A stretch of 64,000 bases of DNA from Streptomyces cacaoi (GTDB lineage Bacteria; Actinomycetota; Actinomycetes; Streptomycetales; Streptomycetaceae), in NCBI RefSeq assembly GCF_006539165.1, contig NZ_BJMM01000002.1, forward strand, positions 62,001 to 126,000, written 5' to 3'. This document shows positions 56,908 to 64,000 of this stretch, piece after piece (the stretch's first letter is position 1; each line of letters starts with the position of its first letter). The notes beneath the pieces were generated by a model. That model saw only the letters and a program-made list of their open reading frames with translations, was not told the DNA's origin and made no database searches. Position numbers and translations under genes: made by a program.

Positions 56908-57635
56908 CGTGCCGCTCCGGTGCCCGCGCCGGCCGGGGAACCGGGCTCCGCCGTCTCCCGCACGATCCGGCCGTCCCGCACCCGCACGGTGCGGTCGCAC
57001 CAGCGGGCCACCGACTCGTCGTGCGTGACCACGACCAGGCCCGCGTTCTGCTGCCGGGTGATCTGCGTCAGCAGCCGGATCACGTCCTGCCCGGTGGCCT
57101 GGTCCAGCGCGCCCGTCGGCTCGTCGGCGAAGACGACCTGTGCGCCGCCGACCAGCGCCCGGGCCAGCGCCACCCGCTGCGCCTGCCCGCCGGAGAGCGC
57201 CCCGGGCCGGTGGTCCTCCTTGCCGGCCAGGCCCAGCGGCGCGAACCACTGCCGCGCGCGCTGCACGGCCGTACGGCGGTCGGTGCCGCCGAGCATCAGG
57301 GGCAGGGCCACGTTCTCCACGGCCGGCAGTTCGGGCAGCAGCTGCCCGAACTGGAAGACGAAGCCGAACCGGGTGCGGCGCAGCTCGCTGCGGGCCGGTT
57401 CGCGCAGCTGGTCGATGCGCTCCCCGCCCAGCAGGACCTCGCCGCTGTCCGGGCGCTCGATGTTCGCCAGGCAGTGCAGCAGCGTCGACTTGCCGGAGCC
57501 GGACGGGCCCATGACGGCCAGCGATTCGCCCGCGTGCACCGCGACGTCCACACCGTCCAGCGCGCGGGTGGCTCCGAAGGACTTGCACAGCCCGGTGCCG
57601 CTCAGCACCGGCGGGGGAGAGGGGAACTGGTTCAT
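56904..57635 (-). CDS. ABC transporter ATP-binding protein, LolD/MacB type
   Basis: A 243-residue ATPase with Walker A GPSGSGKST, Q-loop FVFQFGQLL, signature LSGGQAQR, Walker B VVFADEPTGALD and switch VVTHD. The DEPTGALD form is typical of exporters paired with FtsX permeases. ATG 57635 is the first gene of the leftward pair. The divergent histidine kinase starts 117 bp away, a layout typical of drug-efflux pumps controlled by a NarL-type two-component system. Confidence 0.92.
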   Translation of the reverse strand: MNQFPSPPPVLSGTGLCKSFGATRALDGVDVAVHAGESLAVMGPSGSGKSTLLHCLANIERPDSGEVLLGGERIDQLREPARSELRRTRFGFVFQFGQLLPELPAVENVALPLMLGGTDRRTAVQRARQWFAPLGLAGKEDHRPGALSGGQAQRVALARALVGGAQVVFADEPTGALDQATGQDVIRLLTQITRQQNAGLVVVTHDESVARWCDRTVRVRDGRIVRETAEPGSPAGAGTGAAR

Positions 57636-57752
57636 GCCCCCACCGTCCGCTTCCGGCGCCGGGCCCCGCCTCGGCCGGTCGGCCGGTCCCGCGCCCTCCC
57701 GTCGTCCTTTCGGCCGAGCCGGTGGCCGGGGCACATCCGTACGCTGCGGGTT

Positions 57753-58985
57753 GTGCCAGAAGTGACAGACACGAACGAACAACGTCCGAGCCGGCCACTG
57801 ACCCGGCGTGCCGCCCTGACCGTGCTCTGGGGAAGCATGGCGGTGCTGTGGGTGTGCGACGTGGTGAGCGTCGAGGCGTCCTCCGCCTACCAGGGGCCCG
57901 GCGCGTGGTGGCTGCTGGCCCCCGGCGTCGTCGCCGGCGTCGCGGTGCTGCTGCCCGACGACCGGCTCGCGCTGCCCTGGCGGGCCGGCGCGGCCGTGGT
58001 CGCCTCCGTGGCGATGACGGCGACCCATCTCGTCGCGCTGGAGCCCGAGTTCTCCGGCTGGGGCCTGCTGGAGACGCTCTGCCTGCTCCTGCTGCTGGGG
58101 CGGGCGGCGCGGGAGATGCGGCAGCCGTGGCGGGCGTCGGCCCTGTGCACGGCGCTGGGGGTGGCGGTGGTCGTCGCGCCGCTGCGGCTGCGGGTGGCGG
58201 ACAACATCCTCTACTCGTGGCTGCTGACCCTCGCCGTGGGCGGCGTCCTCGGGCTCGCCTGCTATCTGCGCGTCCTGGACGGCCGCAGGAGGCGGGCCGT
58301 GGTCGCCGTCCGGCAGAACGAACGGCTCGCCCTCGCCCGCGAGTTGCACGACTTCGTCGCCCACCACGTCACGGGCATCGTCGTGCAGGCCCAGGCCGCG
58401 CGCACCATCCGCGAGACGGCGCCCGAGCAGGTGGACCAGCTGCTGTGCGGCATCGAGCAGGCCGGCTCCGAGACGCTGGAGTCGATGCGCAAGCTCGTCC
58501 GGGTGCTGCGCGAGGACGACACGGGAGCGGTCCGGCCCGGGGAGCTGTTCGCCGAACTCGCCGAGCTGGTCGCCGCGTTCTCCGAGCGCGATGTGCCCGC
58601 CACCCTCCAGGTCGCGGCCGGCGCCCGGCAGGTGCGGCCCGACCCCGAGGTGGAGACCTCGGTGCGCAACGTCGTCCGCGAGGCGCTGACGAATGTGCGC
58701 CGGCACGCCTCGGGAGCCCCCTCGGTCCTGGTGCGGCTCGATCTGGCAGGCCCGGAGGAGGGGCCGCGGCGGCTGCGGGTCGAGGTGCACAACGCGCCCC
58801 CGGCCCGGCAGCCGCAGCCGAACGCCGAACCGCTCGGCGGCCGGGGCGGCCTGGGCCTCGTCGGGCTGACCGAGCGCACCGAGGCCGTCGGCGGGCGCCT
58901 GCACGCGGGGCCGGCCGAGGACGGCGGCTGGCGTCTGACCGCCGAGTTCCCGGTGCGTGACGCTGTGGCAGGATCATCCGCATGA
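57753..58985 (+). CDS. Sensor histidine kinase, HisKA_3 type
   Basis: A 410-residue membrane kinase. The N-terminal half has five or six hydrophobic spans and no large external loop, so it may sense the membrane itself or the linked ABC transporter. The phosphorylated His is in RELHDFVAHHVTGI, and the GHKL domain has NVVREALTNVRRHA and GRGGLGLVGL. The start GTG 57753 lacks a ribosome site; TACGCT seven bases upstream could be a -10, which would make the mRNA leaderless. The stop overlaps the regulator start. Confidence 0.9.
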   Translation: MPEVTDTNEQRPSRPLTRRAALTVLWGSMAVLWVCDVVSVEASSAYQGPGAWWLLAPGVVAGVAVLLPDDRLALPWRAGAAVVASVAMTATHLVALEPEFSGWGLLETLCLLLLLGRAAREMRQPWRASALCTALGVAVVVAPLRLRVADNILYSWLLTLAVGGVLGLACYLRVLDGRRRRAVVAVRQNERLALARELHDFVAHHVTGIVVQAQAARTIRETAPEQVDQLLCGIEQAGSETLESMRKLVRVLREDDTGAVRPGELFAELAELVAAFSERDVPATLQVAAGARQVRPDPEVETSVRNVVREALTNVRRHASGAPSVLVRLDLAGPEEGPRRLRVEVHNAPPARQPQPNAEPLGGRGGLGLVGLTERTEAVGGRLHAGPAEDGGWRLTAEFPVRDAVAGSSA

Positions 58986-59665
58986 CCGGCGGTAACGAAA
59001 CGGCGAGCCCTCTGCGGGTCCTGATCGCCGACGACCAGGACATGGTGCGCACCGGCTTCCGGATGATCCTCCAGGCGCAGCCCGGCGTCGAGGTCGTCGG
59101 CGAGGCGGCCGACGGTGCCGAGTGCGTCGAACTGGCCCGGCGGCTGCGCCCGGACGTCTGTCTCGTCGACATCCGGATGCCGAAGCTCGACGGGCTGGAG
59201 GTGACCCGGCTGCTGGCCGGGCCGAGGGCTCCCGACCCGCTGCGCGTGGTCGTGGTGACCACCTTCGACCAGGACGACTACGTCTACGGGGCGTTGCGCG
59301 GCGGCGCCTGCGGCTTCCTGCTCAAGGACGCGGGCCCCGGGCTGCTGGTGGAGGCGGTGCGCGCGGCGGCGCGCGGGGACGCGCTGGTCTCGCCCGCGGT
59401 GACCGTGCGGCTCCTGGAACAGCTCGGCGAGCAGCCGTCGGCCGGGCAGGACGAGCCGTCCCAGGGCCCGTTGACGGAACGGGAGTTGGATGTGGCCCGG
59501 CTGGTCGCCGTCGGCCGGACCAACCAGGAGATCTGCGAGGAGCTGTACGTCTCCCTGTCCACCGTCAAGAGCCATCTCGCCAGCATCCAGGCCAAGTTGG
59601 AGCTGCGGAACCGGGTGGAGATCGCCGCCTGGGCCTGGCGGTGCGGTGTGGTACGCGACGGCTGA
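58982..59665 (+). CDS. NarL/LuxR-family response regulator
   Basis: A 227-residue regulator. The receiver has the acidic pair IADDQDMVR, phospho-acceptor Asp in CLVDIRMPKLDG, Thr in VVVTTFDQDDY and Lys in FLLKDAG. The LuxR-type helix-turn-helix follows with LTERELDVARLVAVGRTNQEI and LSTVKSHLASIQAKL. ATG 58982 overlaps the kinase stop by 4 nt. Its likely target is the divergent ABC exporter. A 21-bp repeat array begins about 65 bp past the stop. Confidence 0.94.
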   Translation: MTGGNETASPLRVLIADDQDMVRTGFRMILQAQPGVEVVGEAADGAECVELARRLRPDVCLVDIRMPKLDGLEVTRLLAGPRAPDPLRVVVVTTFDQDDYVYGALRGGACGFLLKDAGPGLLVEAVRAAARGDALVSPAVTVRLLEQLGEQPSAGQDEPSQGPLTERELDVARLVAVGRTNQEICEELYVSLSTVKSHLASIQAKLELRNRVEIAAWAWRCGVVRDG

Positions 59666-59730
59666 AACCGTTCTGCGGCGGGGCCCGGCGGGGACCGCTC
59701 TCCTGACCGATCCCCGCCGGGCCCCGCCGA

Positions 59731-59835
59731 TCCTTCGCTGGTCCCCGCCCGTCCTTCGCTGGGCGCCGCCGGTCCTTCGCTGGGCGCCGCCGGTCCTTCG
59801 CTGGTCCCCGCCGGTCCTTCGCTGGTCCCCGCGGA
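59731..59835. repeat. 21-bp tandem repeat array, five copies
   Basis: TCCTTCGCTGG begins at 59731, 59752, 59773, 59794 and 59815, with the rest of each unit alternating between GTCCCCGCCGG-like and GCGCCGCCGG-like forms. Degenerate partial copies flank it on both sides. It fills the 260-bp gap between the response regulator and the DUF4333 gene end. Confidence 0.85.
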
Positions 59836-59925
59836 GCCCTGCCGATCCCTCGCTGATCCGCGCCGCTTCCGCCGGGCCCCGCTGCCGGGCCCAGCCGCCC
59901 GGTCGCGCCGCCCGGTCGCGTCGCG

Positions 59926-60312
59926 TCACTCGCCGTGCGCCGCCTTCCGGGAGCCCTCGTCGTCGCCCGGCTCCTCCTTCTCCAGCACGCCGTAGTCGAA
60001 GTTGACCTTGTCGCCCCGCACCTTGGTCACCGAGACCAGCATCGGCTTGCGCTCGCCCTTGAAGACGGCCTGGCAGCGCACGGTGTCGTACTTCTTCGGG
60101 CGCAGCCCGTCCGGGCAGCTCACCGACTCCGGCGCATCCTCCCAGGGGCGCGCGAAGTTCTCCTTGGCCTGCTTCTCCACCTCGGCCCGCGGCACCTTGC
60201 CGTCCGCCTGGTCGACGGTGGCGACCGAGCTGTTGTCCAGGATGTTCCAGGCCCCCACCGCTCCGACCGCCAGGACGGCGGCCGCGGCCAGGGCGATGAC
60301 GATGCGCTTCAT
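59926..60312 (-). CDS. DUF4333 domain membrane-anchored protein
   Basis: A 128-residue exported protein. A hydrophobic N-terminal segment (MKRIVIALAAAAVLAVGAVGAW) acts as signal or anchor; no lipobox cysteine is visible. The DUF4333 domain follows, with the cysteine pair in VSCPDGL and VRCQAVF, likely a disulfide. The C-terminus is acidic then basic. GAGGAG precedes ATG 60312. The function of DUF4333 is unknown. It converges with the response regulator across the repeat array. Confidence 0.82.
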   Translation of the reverse strand: MKRIVIALAAAAVLAVGAVGAWNILDNSSVATVDQADGKVPRAEVEKQAKENFARPWEDAPESVSCPDGLRPKKYDTVRCQAVFKGERKPMLVSVTKVRGDKVNFDYGVLEKEEPGDDEGSRKAAHGE

Positions 60313-60501
60313 GGAAATGCTCCTCGGATCCCGTTCCGGCCGGCCCTCACCGACCGTTGTGCTCCGAGCCTGCCTGCCGGAGCGGGCCCGCGGCCTCGGC
60401 CGGGCGGCCGGTTGGTACGCCACGGCCTCGGCCGAAGGGACGAGAGCCGCAGCGTAGCGGGCCGTTCCGGCGGGGGACCGGCCGGGTTTCCGGGGGCCGG
60501 C

Positions 60502-60604
60502 TCAGTCCGGCGCGGGCCGGGAGCGCAGCTGCTCCAGCTGCGCGTGGCTCAGCTCGTACGCCCGTCGCATGTGCCGGGTGACCACCCGCAGTTCGTCCTC
60601 GGAG
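60502..60604 (-). pseudogene. 5'-truncated gene remnant (leftward)
   Basis: About 34 codons with strong high-GC third-position bias reading HSEDELRVVTRHMRRAYELS and on to a stop at 60502. There is no plausible start, and the coding signal ends abruptly near 60604, where an oppositely oriented fragment begins. I do not recognise the family. It looks like the C-terminus of a lost gene. Confidence 0.4.
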
Positions 60605-60784
60605 TGCCACGCCGATTTCGACGACCGCGCCTCCCTCGACGCGGCACTCGCCGGAGCCGGCCTCGGCGTCGACATCGCCGGGCTGCGCCGCGCCCACCCC
60701 GAAGTCGGCTGGCACAGCTTCACCGACTGGGCGGCCGGCCAGGACTGGCCCGCGCTCCTGCGCCCGGTGCCCGCCCGGCGGTGA
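60605..60784 (+). pseudogene. 5'-truncated gene remnant (rightward)
   Basis: About 59 codons with strong coding bias, reading HADFDDRASLDAALAGAG, then GWHSFTDWAAGQDWPALL and a stop at 60784. No in-frame start with a ribosome site exists, and the coding signal starts abruptly at the junction with the leftward remnant. The family is not recognised. It is probably the C-terminal end of a deleted gene. Confidence 0.4.
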
Positions 60785-60838
60785 CCTCCCGGGAGGGTGT
60801 CCCGGAGCCGAGGGGCGCGAGTCGGCCCGGCTCTGCGG

Positions 60839-62398
60839 TCAGCGCAGCAGTCCCGTGACGGTCTCCACCGTGTCGGCCTCCTCGGGCCGTTTGTCCTCGC
60901 GGTAGCGCAGCACCCGTGCGAAGCGCAGCGTCACACCCTCCGGGTAGCGCGTCGAGCGCTGCACCCCGTCGAAGGCGATCTCCACGACCAGTTCGGGCCG
61001 GGTGCGCACGCCCCAGGGCTCCTCCGCCTCGGCCACCTCGCGCAGCCGCCGCGTCTGCCACTCCAGCAGCGCGTCCGTCATGCCCTTGAAGGTCTTGCCG
61101 AGCATCGCGAAGCCGCCGTCCGCCCGCCGCGCGCCCAGATGGATGTTGGACAGCCGCCCCGAGCGGCGGCCGTGCCCCCACTCGGCGCCCAGCACCACCA
61201 GATCCAGGGTGTGCACGGGCTTCACCTTCAGCCACGAGGCCCCGCGCCGCCCCGCCGAGTAGCCGGCGTCCAGCGCCTTGACCACCACACCCTCGTGCCC
61301 GCGTGCCAGCACCCGGGAGGCGAACTCGCGTGCCGCCTCCCGTGCGCCCGGCGCGCCGGGGTCGGCGACCACCAGCCGGCGCACCCGCTGCCGCTCGGGC
61401 ACCACCCGGGCCAGGGCGGCATGGCGCTCCACCGCCGGGCGGTCCAGCAGGTCCCGGTCGTCCAGGGACAGCACGTCGAAGAAGACGGCGGACAGCGGCA
61501 GTTCGCTGCTGGCCCCGGCGACGTCCAGCCGGGAGGCGACCCGGCCGGACACCTCCTGGAACGGCCGCGGCCACCGCCCGTCCGGATCGTCCTCCCCGGC
61601 GGGGTCCCCGAGCGCGATCACCTCCCCGTCGAGCACGGCACGCTCGGCGGCGGCGTGCCGTGCGGCGGCCACCACCTCCGGCAGCCGGTCGGTGATCTCG
61701 TCCAGGGTGCGGGTCCACACGGTCACGTCGCGGCCGTCCTTGTGCACCTGCACCCGGATGCCGTCGAGTTTCTCCTCGACCGCGCTCGGGCCGAGCTTGT
61801 CCAGCGCCTCGTCCACGTCCCGCGCGGTGTGCGCGAGCATCGGCAGCACCGGCCGCCCCACCTGGAGCCGGAACCAGTCCAGGGCCCCGGCGCCCTCGGC
61901 CAGTACCGCCTCGGCGACCGTGCCCAGCGAGCCGCCCAGCATCACCGCGCGCCGCACCTGCGCGGCCGGCGCGTCCACCGCACGGGCGAGCCCCTCGACG
62001 GCGAGCGCGTCCAGTGCGCCCTGCCGCAGCTCGCCGCCGATCAGCCGGACGAGGAAGCGCTGCTCGTCGGCGGTCGCCCGGGACAGCAGCCCGTCCAGCA
62101 GCCGCCGGCGCCCGGCCTGGGCGCCCTTGCCGGAGACGGCCGCGATCCGGCCGAGCGTCTCGTCCACCTCCTCGGTGGTCAGCGTGGGCGCCTCCGCCGG
62201 CGGCGGCGGCTCGCGCAGGGCGCTCCAGCCCACGCCGGTGCGGCGCTGCGGCAGCCGCCCGGCCAGATAGGTGACGACGACCGGCACCTGGGAGGGCTCC
62301 ACCCGCCGGAACAGCCCGGCCAGCAGCTCCACCTTCCGGTTGCGCGCGGACGCCCCGGCGATCTCCGCGGACGTGTGGGCGACGTCGGCCAGCAGCAT
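60839..62398 (-). CDS. ATP-dependent DNA ligase (LigB-like)
   Basis: A 519-residue ligase with an N-terminal DNA-binding domain (1-190), adenylation domain with the nucleotidyl-lysine motif VEEKLDGIRVQ (near 213), and an OB-fold C-terminal domain. Other motifs are LDGEVIAL (III), FFDVLSL (IIIa), HEGVVVKAL (IV) and SWLKVKPVHTLDLVV (V/VI region). It is of the archaeal/eukaryal ligase-I-like type present in actinomycetes besides NAD-dependent LigA. It likely serves in repair. The start ATG 62398 has only a weak ribosome site (GATGGGG). It is divergent from the second ligase. Confidence 0.9.
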   Translation of the reverse strand: MLLADVAHTSAEIAGASARNRKVELLAGLFRRVEPSQVPVVVTYLAGRLPQRRTGVGWSALREPPPPAEAPTLTTEEVDETLGRIAAVSGKGAQAGRRRLLDGLLSRATADEQRFLVRLIGGELRQGALDALAVEGLARAVDAPAAQVRRAVMLGGSLGTVAEAVLAEGAGALDWFRLQVGRPVLPMLAHTARDVDEALDKLGPSAVEEKLDGIRVQVHKDGRDVTVWTRTLDEITDRLPEVVAAARHAAAERAVLDGEVIALGDPAGEDDPDGRWPRPFQEVSGRVASRLDVAGASSELPLSAVFFDVLSLDDRDLLDRPAVERHAALARVVPERQRVRRLVVADPGAPGAREAAREFASRVLARGHEGVVVKALDAGYSAGRRGASWLKVKPVHTLDLVVLGAEWGHGRRSGRLSNIHLGARRADGGFAMLGKTFKGMTDALLEWQTRRLREVAEAEEPWGVRTRPELVVEIAFDGVQRSTRYPEGVTLRFARVLRYREDKRPEEADTVETVTGLLR

Positions 62399-62506
62399 GG
62401 CCCCATCGTCGCCGAAGGTCCCCGGTGCCGCAGCCCGCCGGCGGCCCGCCCGGCCGCCCCTGCGGCTGCCCGTGCGGAGGCGGACGGGCGGGCGCAGAAT
62501 CGTGGC

Positions 62507-63574
62507 GTGGATCTTCCTGTGCTGCCCCCGGTGAAGCCGATGCTGGCCAAGCCCGTCGCCACGATCCCGGACGGCATGCAGTACGAGGCCAAGTGGGACG
62601 GCTTCCGCTGTCTGGTCTTCCGGGACGGCGACGAGATCGAGCTGGGCAGCCGCACGGGGAAGTCCCTGCTGCGCTACTTCCCCGAACTGGCCGTCGCGCT
62701 GCGGGAACTGCTGCCCGAGCGGTGCGTGCTCGACGGGGAGATCGTCGTCCCGGTCGGCGGGCGGCTGGACTTCGAGGCGCTCCAGGCCCGGATCCACCCG
62801 GCCGCGTCCCGGGTCCGGCTGCTTGCCGAGGAGACCCCGGCCGAGTTCGTGGCCTTCGACCTGCTGGCGCTGGGCGACGAGGCCGTCCTCGACCGGCCGC
62901 TGTCGGCCCGCCGGCAGCTGCTGGAGTCGGCCCTGGGCGCGGCGCGCGGGCCGCTGCACCTGGCCCCGGTCACCGAGGACATCGAGGTGGCCCGCGCCTG
63001 GTTCGAGCGGTTCGAGGGGGCGGGGCTCGACGGCGTCGTCGCCAAACGGCCCGATCTGCCCTACCGGCCGGGCGAGCGCGTGATGCTGAAGATCAAGCAC
63101 GAGCGCACCGCCGACTGCGTCCTGGCCGGGCTGCGGCCGCACCGCGGGGACGCCGCCGCGGTGGGTTCGCTGCTGCTGGGCCTGTACGACGGCGCGGGCG
63201 CGTTGCAGTACGTGGGCGCCTCCTCCTCGTTCCCCGCGGAGCGCCGCCGCGCCCTGATGCGCGAGCTGGCCCCGCTGCGTACCGGGGCGGCCGAGGGCCA
63301 CCCCTGGGGGCGGTGGGAGGACGCGCAGGCCCACGAGGAGGGCCGGATGCCGGGGGCGCCGAGCCGGTGGAGCGGGCAGAAGGACGCCTCCTGGGTGCCG
63401 CTGCGTCCCGAGCGGGTGTGCGAGGTGGCCTACGACCACATGGAGGGCGACCGCTTCCGGCACACCGTCCACTTCCGCCGCTGGCGCCCGGACCGGACGC
63501 CGGGCAGCTGCACCTACGCCCAGCTGGAACAGCCGGTGCGCTACGACCTGGGGGAGGCGCTCGACGGGCGCTGA
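62507..63574 (+). CDS. ATP-dependent DNA ligase (LigC-like)
   Basis: A 355-residue compact ligase: adenylation domain with YEAKWDGFRC (near residue 26) and OB domain, with no N-terminal DNA-binding domain. Further motifs are SRTGKSLLRYFPE, LDGEIVV, FVAFDLLAL, DGVVAKR and VMLKIKHERTADCV. This is the LigC type, linked to base-excision or end-joining repair in mycobacteria. GTG 62507 has no ribosome site; CAGAAT six bases upstream could be a -10, suggesting leaderless translation. The last 34 nt overlap the convergent regulator gene. Confidence 0.9.
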   Translation: MDLPVLPPVKPMLAKPVATIPDGMQYEAKWDGFRCLVFRDGDEIELGSRTGKSLLRYFPELAVALRELLPERCVLDGEIVVPVGGRLDFEALQARIHPAASRVRLLAEETPAEFVAFDLLALGDEAVLDRPLSARRQLLESALGAARGPLHLAPVTEDIEVARAWFERFEGAGLDGVVAKRPDLPYRPGERVMLKIKHERTADCVLAGLRPHRGDAAAVGSLLLGLYDGAGALQYVGASSSFPAERRRALMRELAPLRTGAAEGHPWGRWEDAQAHEEGRMPGAPSRWSGQKDASWVPLRPERVCEVAYDHMEGDRFRHTVHFRRWRPDRTPGSCTYAQLEQPVRYDLGEALDGR

Positions 63575-64000
63575 CCCGCCCGGCCGCCGGACTCCCCGCC
63601 CGTCTGCTCGTCCGTCCTGCGGTCCGCCCGCTCGTCCGCCTCGTCCGGCTCGTCCGGCTGTTCGTCCGCCGCTGCGCCGGTTCCGCCGTCCGGTGCGCCG
63701 GGCGGCGCGGGGCCGCGTGCCGCGGTCGGCTTGTGCCCGTGTGCCGCGATCCGGCCCGGCCCGCGGGCGTCGGCCGGCTCGGGCAGTCCGGCCGCGAACG
63801 CCTCGCAGCAGGAGTCCAGCATGGCCAGCAGCTCCTCGGTGGGGCTGTCCGGATCCCAGCTCCAGATCGCGGTGCGCACGGTGGTCATCCCGGCACCGGC
63901 GACCAGCCGCGGATACAGGGAGTCGGGCGACAGCCCGGTGCGTGCCGCGATGCCCTCGGCGAGGGCGTCGGCCAGATGGCTGTTGCTGTGCAGCAGCTTG
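63541..64000 (-). CDS. TetR-type regulator, C-terminal part (5' end cut by window)
   Basis: The C-terminal 152 codons of a regulator. The visible part of the ligand-binding domain reads HSNSHLADALAEGIAARTGLS, LVAGAGMTTVRTAIW, then LLAMLDSCCEAFAAGLP, a typical TetR C-terminal pattern (MftR-like). After this the protein has an atypical 75-residue low-complexity tail rich in Asp, Glu, Arg and Gly. The helix-turn-helix lies right of the window. Its end overlaps the ligase gene by 34 nt. Confidence 0.7.
   Translation of the reverse strand, partial: KLLHSNSHLADALAEGIAARTGLSPDSLYPRLVAGAGMTTVRTAIWSWDPDSPTEELLAMLDSCCEAFAAGLPEPADARGPGRIAAHGHKPTAARGPAPPGAPDGGTGAAADEQPDEPDEADERADRRTDEQTGGESGGRAGQRPSSASPRS

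Noticed and set aside
59731..59835. Regularly spaced repeats considered as a CRISPR array
   Set aside because: Units are directly adjacent 21-mers without unique spacers, and no cas gene is present.

Overview
The window is chromosomal DNA of a Streptomyces-type actinomycete. The evidence is very high GC with near-saturated GC at third codon positions, many GTG starts, operons whose genes overlap by 4 nt (GTGA or ATGA), and a set of actinomycete families: a conservon, DUF574/PF04672 methyltransferases, DUF397 plus DUF5753 regulator pairs, DUF6227, and an Rpf-type wall hydrolase. I see no rRNA, tRNA, insertion sequence, prophage or CRISPR array. Both ends cut genes: a tyrosine-phosphatase-like gene on the left and a TetR-type regulator on the right.

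Layout. 1-6.6 kb: phosphatase fragment, AlkB-like dioxygenase, and a five-gene conservon (cvnA-D plus a GAF protein) whose CvnA carries a long collagen-like Gly/His repeat. 6.6-12.3 kb: acyl-CoA dehydrogenase lacking the usual catalytic Glu, a secreted GH2 beta-galactosidase, and a monoacylglycerol-lipase-like hydrolase. 12.4-15.3 kb: a PAS-GGDEF-EAL cyclic-di-GMP enzyme coupled to a DUF574 methyltransferase. 15.5-20.9 kb: a five-gene nickel/peptide-type ABC importer operon behind a close match to a Nur (nickel regulator) box, so most likely nikABCDE. 21-29 kb: Rpf-LysM-M23 wall hydrolase, DUF6227 protein, FAD-Rieske oxidoreductase, LCP-family protein and a long acyl-CoA dehydrogenase.

29-36 kb is the most unusual part. 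It holds three more DUF574 methyltransferases, two of them sharing an almost identical 190-bp block. It also holds two separate XRE(DUF5753)/DUF397 regulatory loci, a stand-alone GHKL ATPase and two candidate small leaderless ORFs. The control regions of both XRE/DUF397 loci contain the same 10-mer AATTGCAGAT inside repeat arrays, suggesting a shared operator class.

36-50 kb: HelD-like helicase with a TetR regulator; a stress block (ferritin-like protein, a Clp ATPase with a degenerate second AAA module, Zn alcohol dehydrogenase, tandem universal stress protein); then two NCS1 base permeases flanking an aldo-keto reductase, a HIT protein and a hydantoin-racemase-like gene. 50-55 kb: a small protein, an NB-ARC/TPR (NLR-like) protein with an N-terminal RHIM-like VQAG motif, and a Ser/Thr kinase fused to kinesin-light-chain-like repeats. 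55-60 kb: an ABC exporter divergent from a two-component system. 60-64 kb: a DUF4333 protein, two truncated gene remnants, and two divergent ATP-dependent DNA ligases.

All calls come from reading translations and DNA by eye. Family names rest on recognised motifs, and no database search was run.
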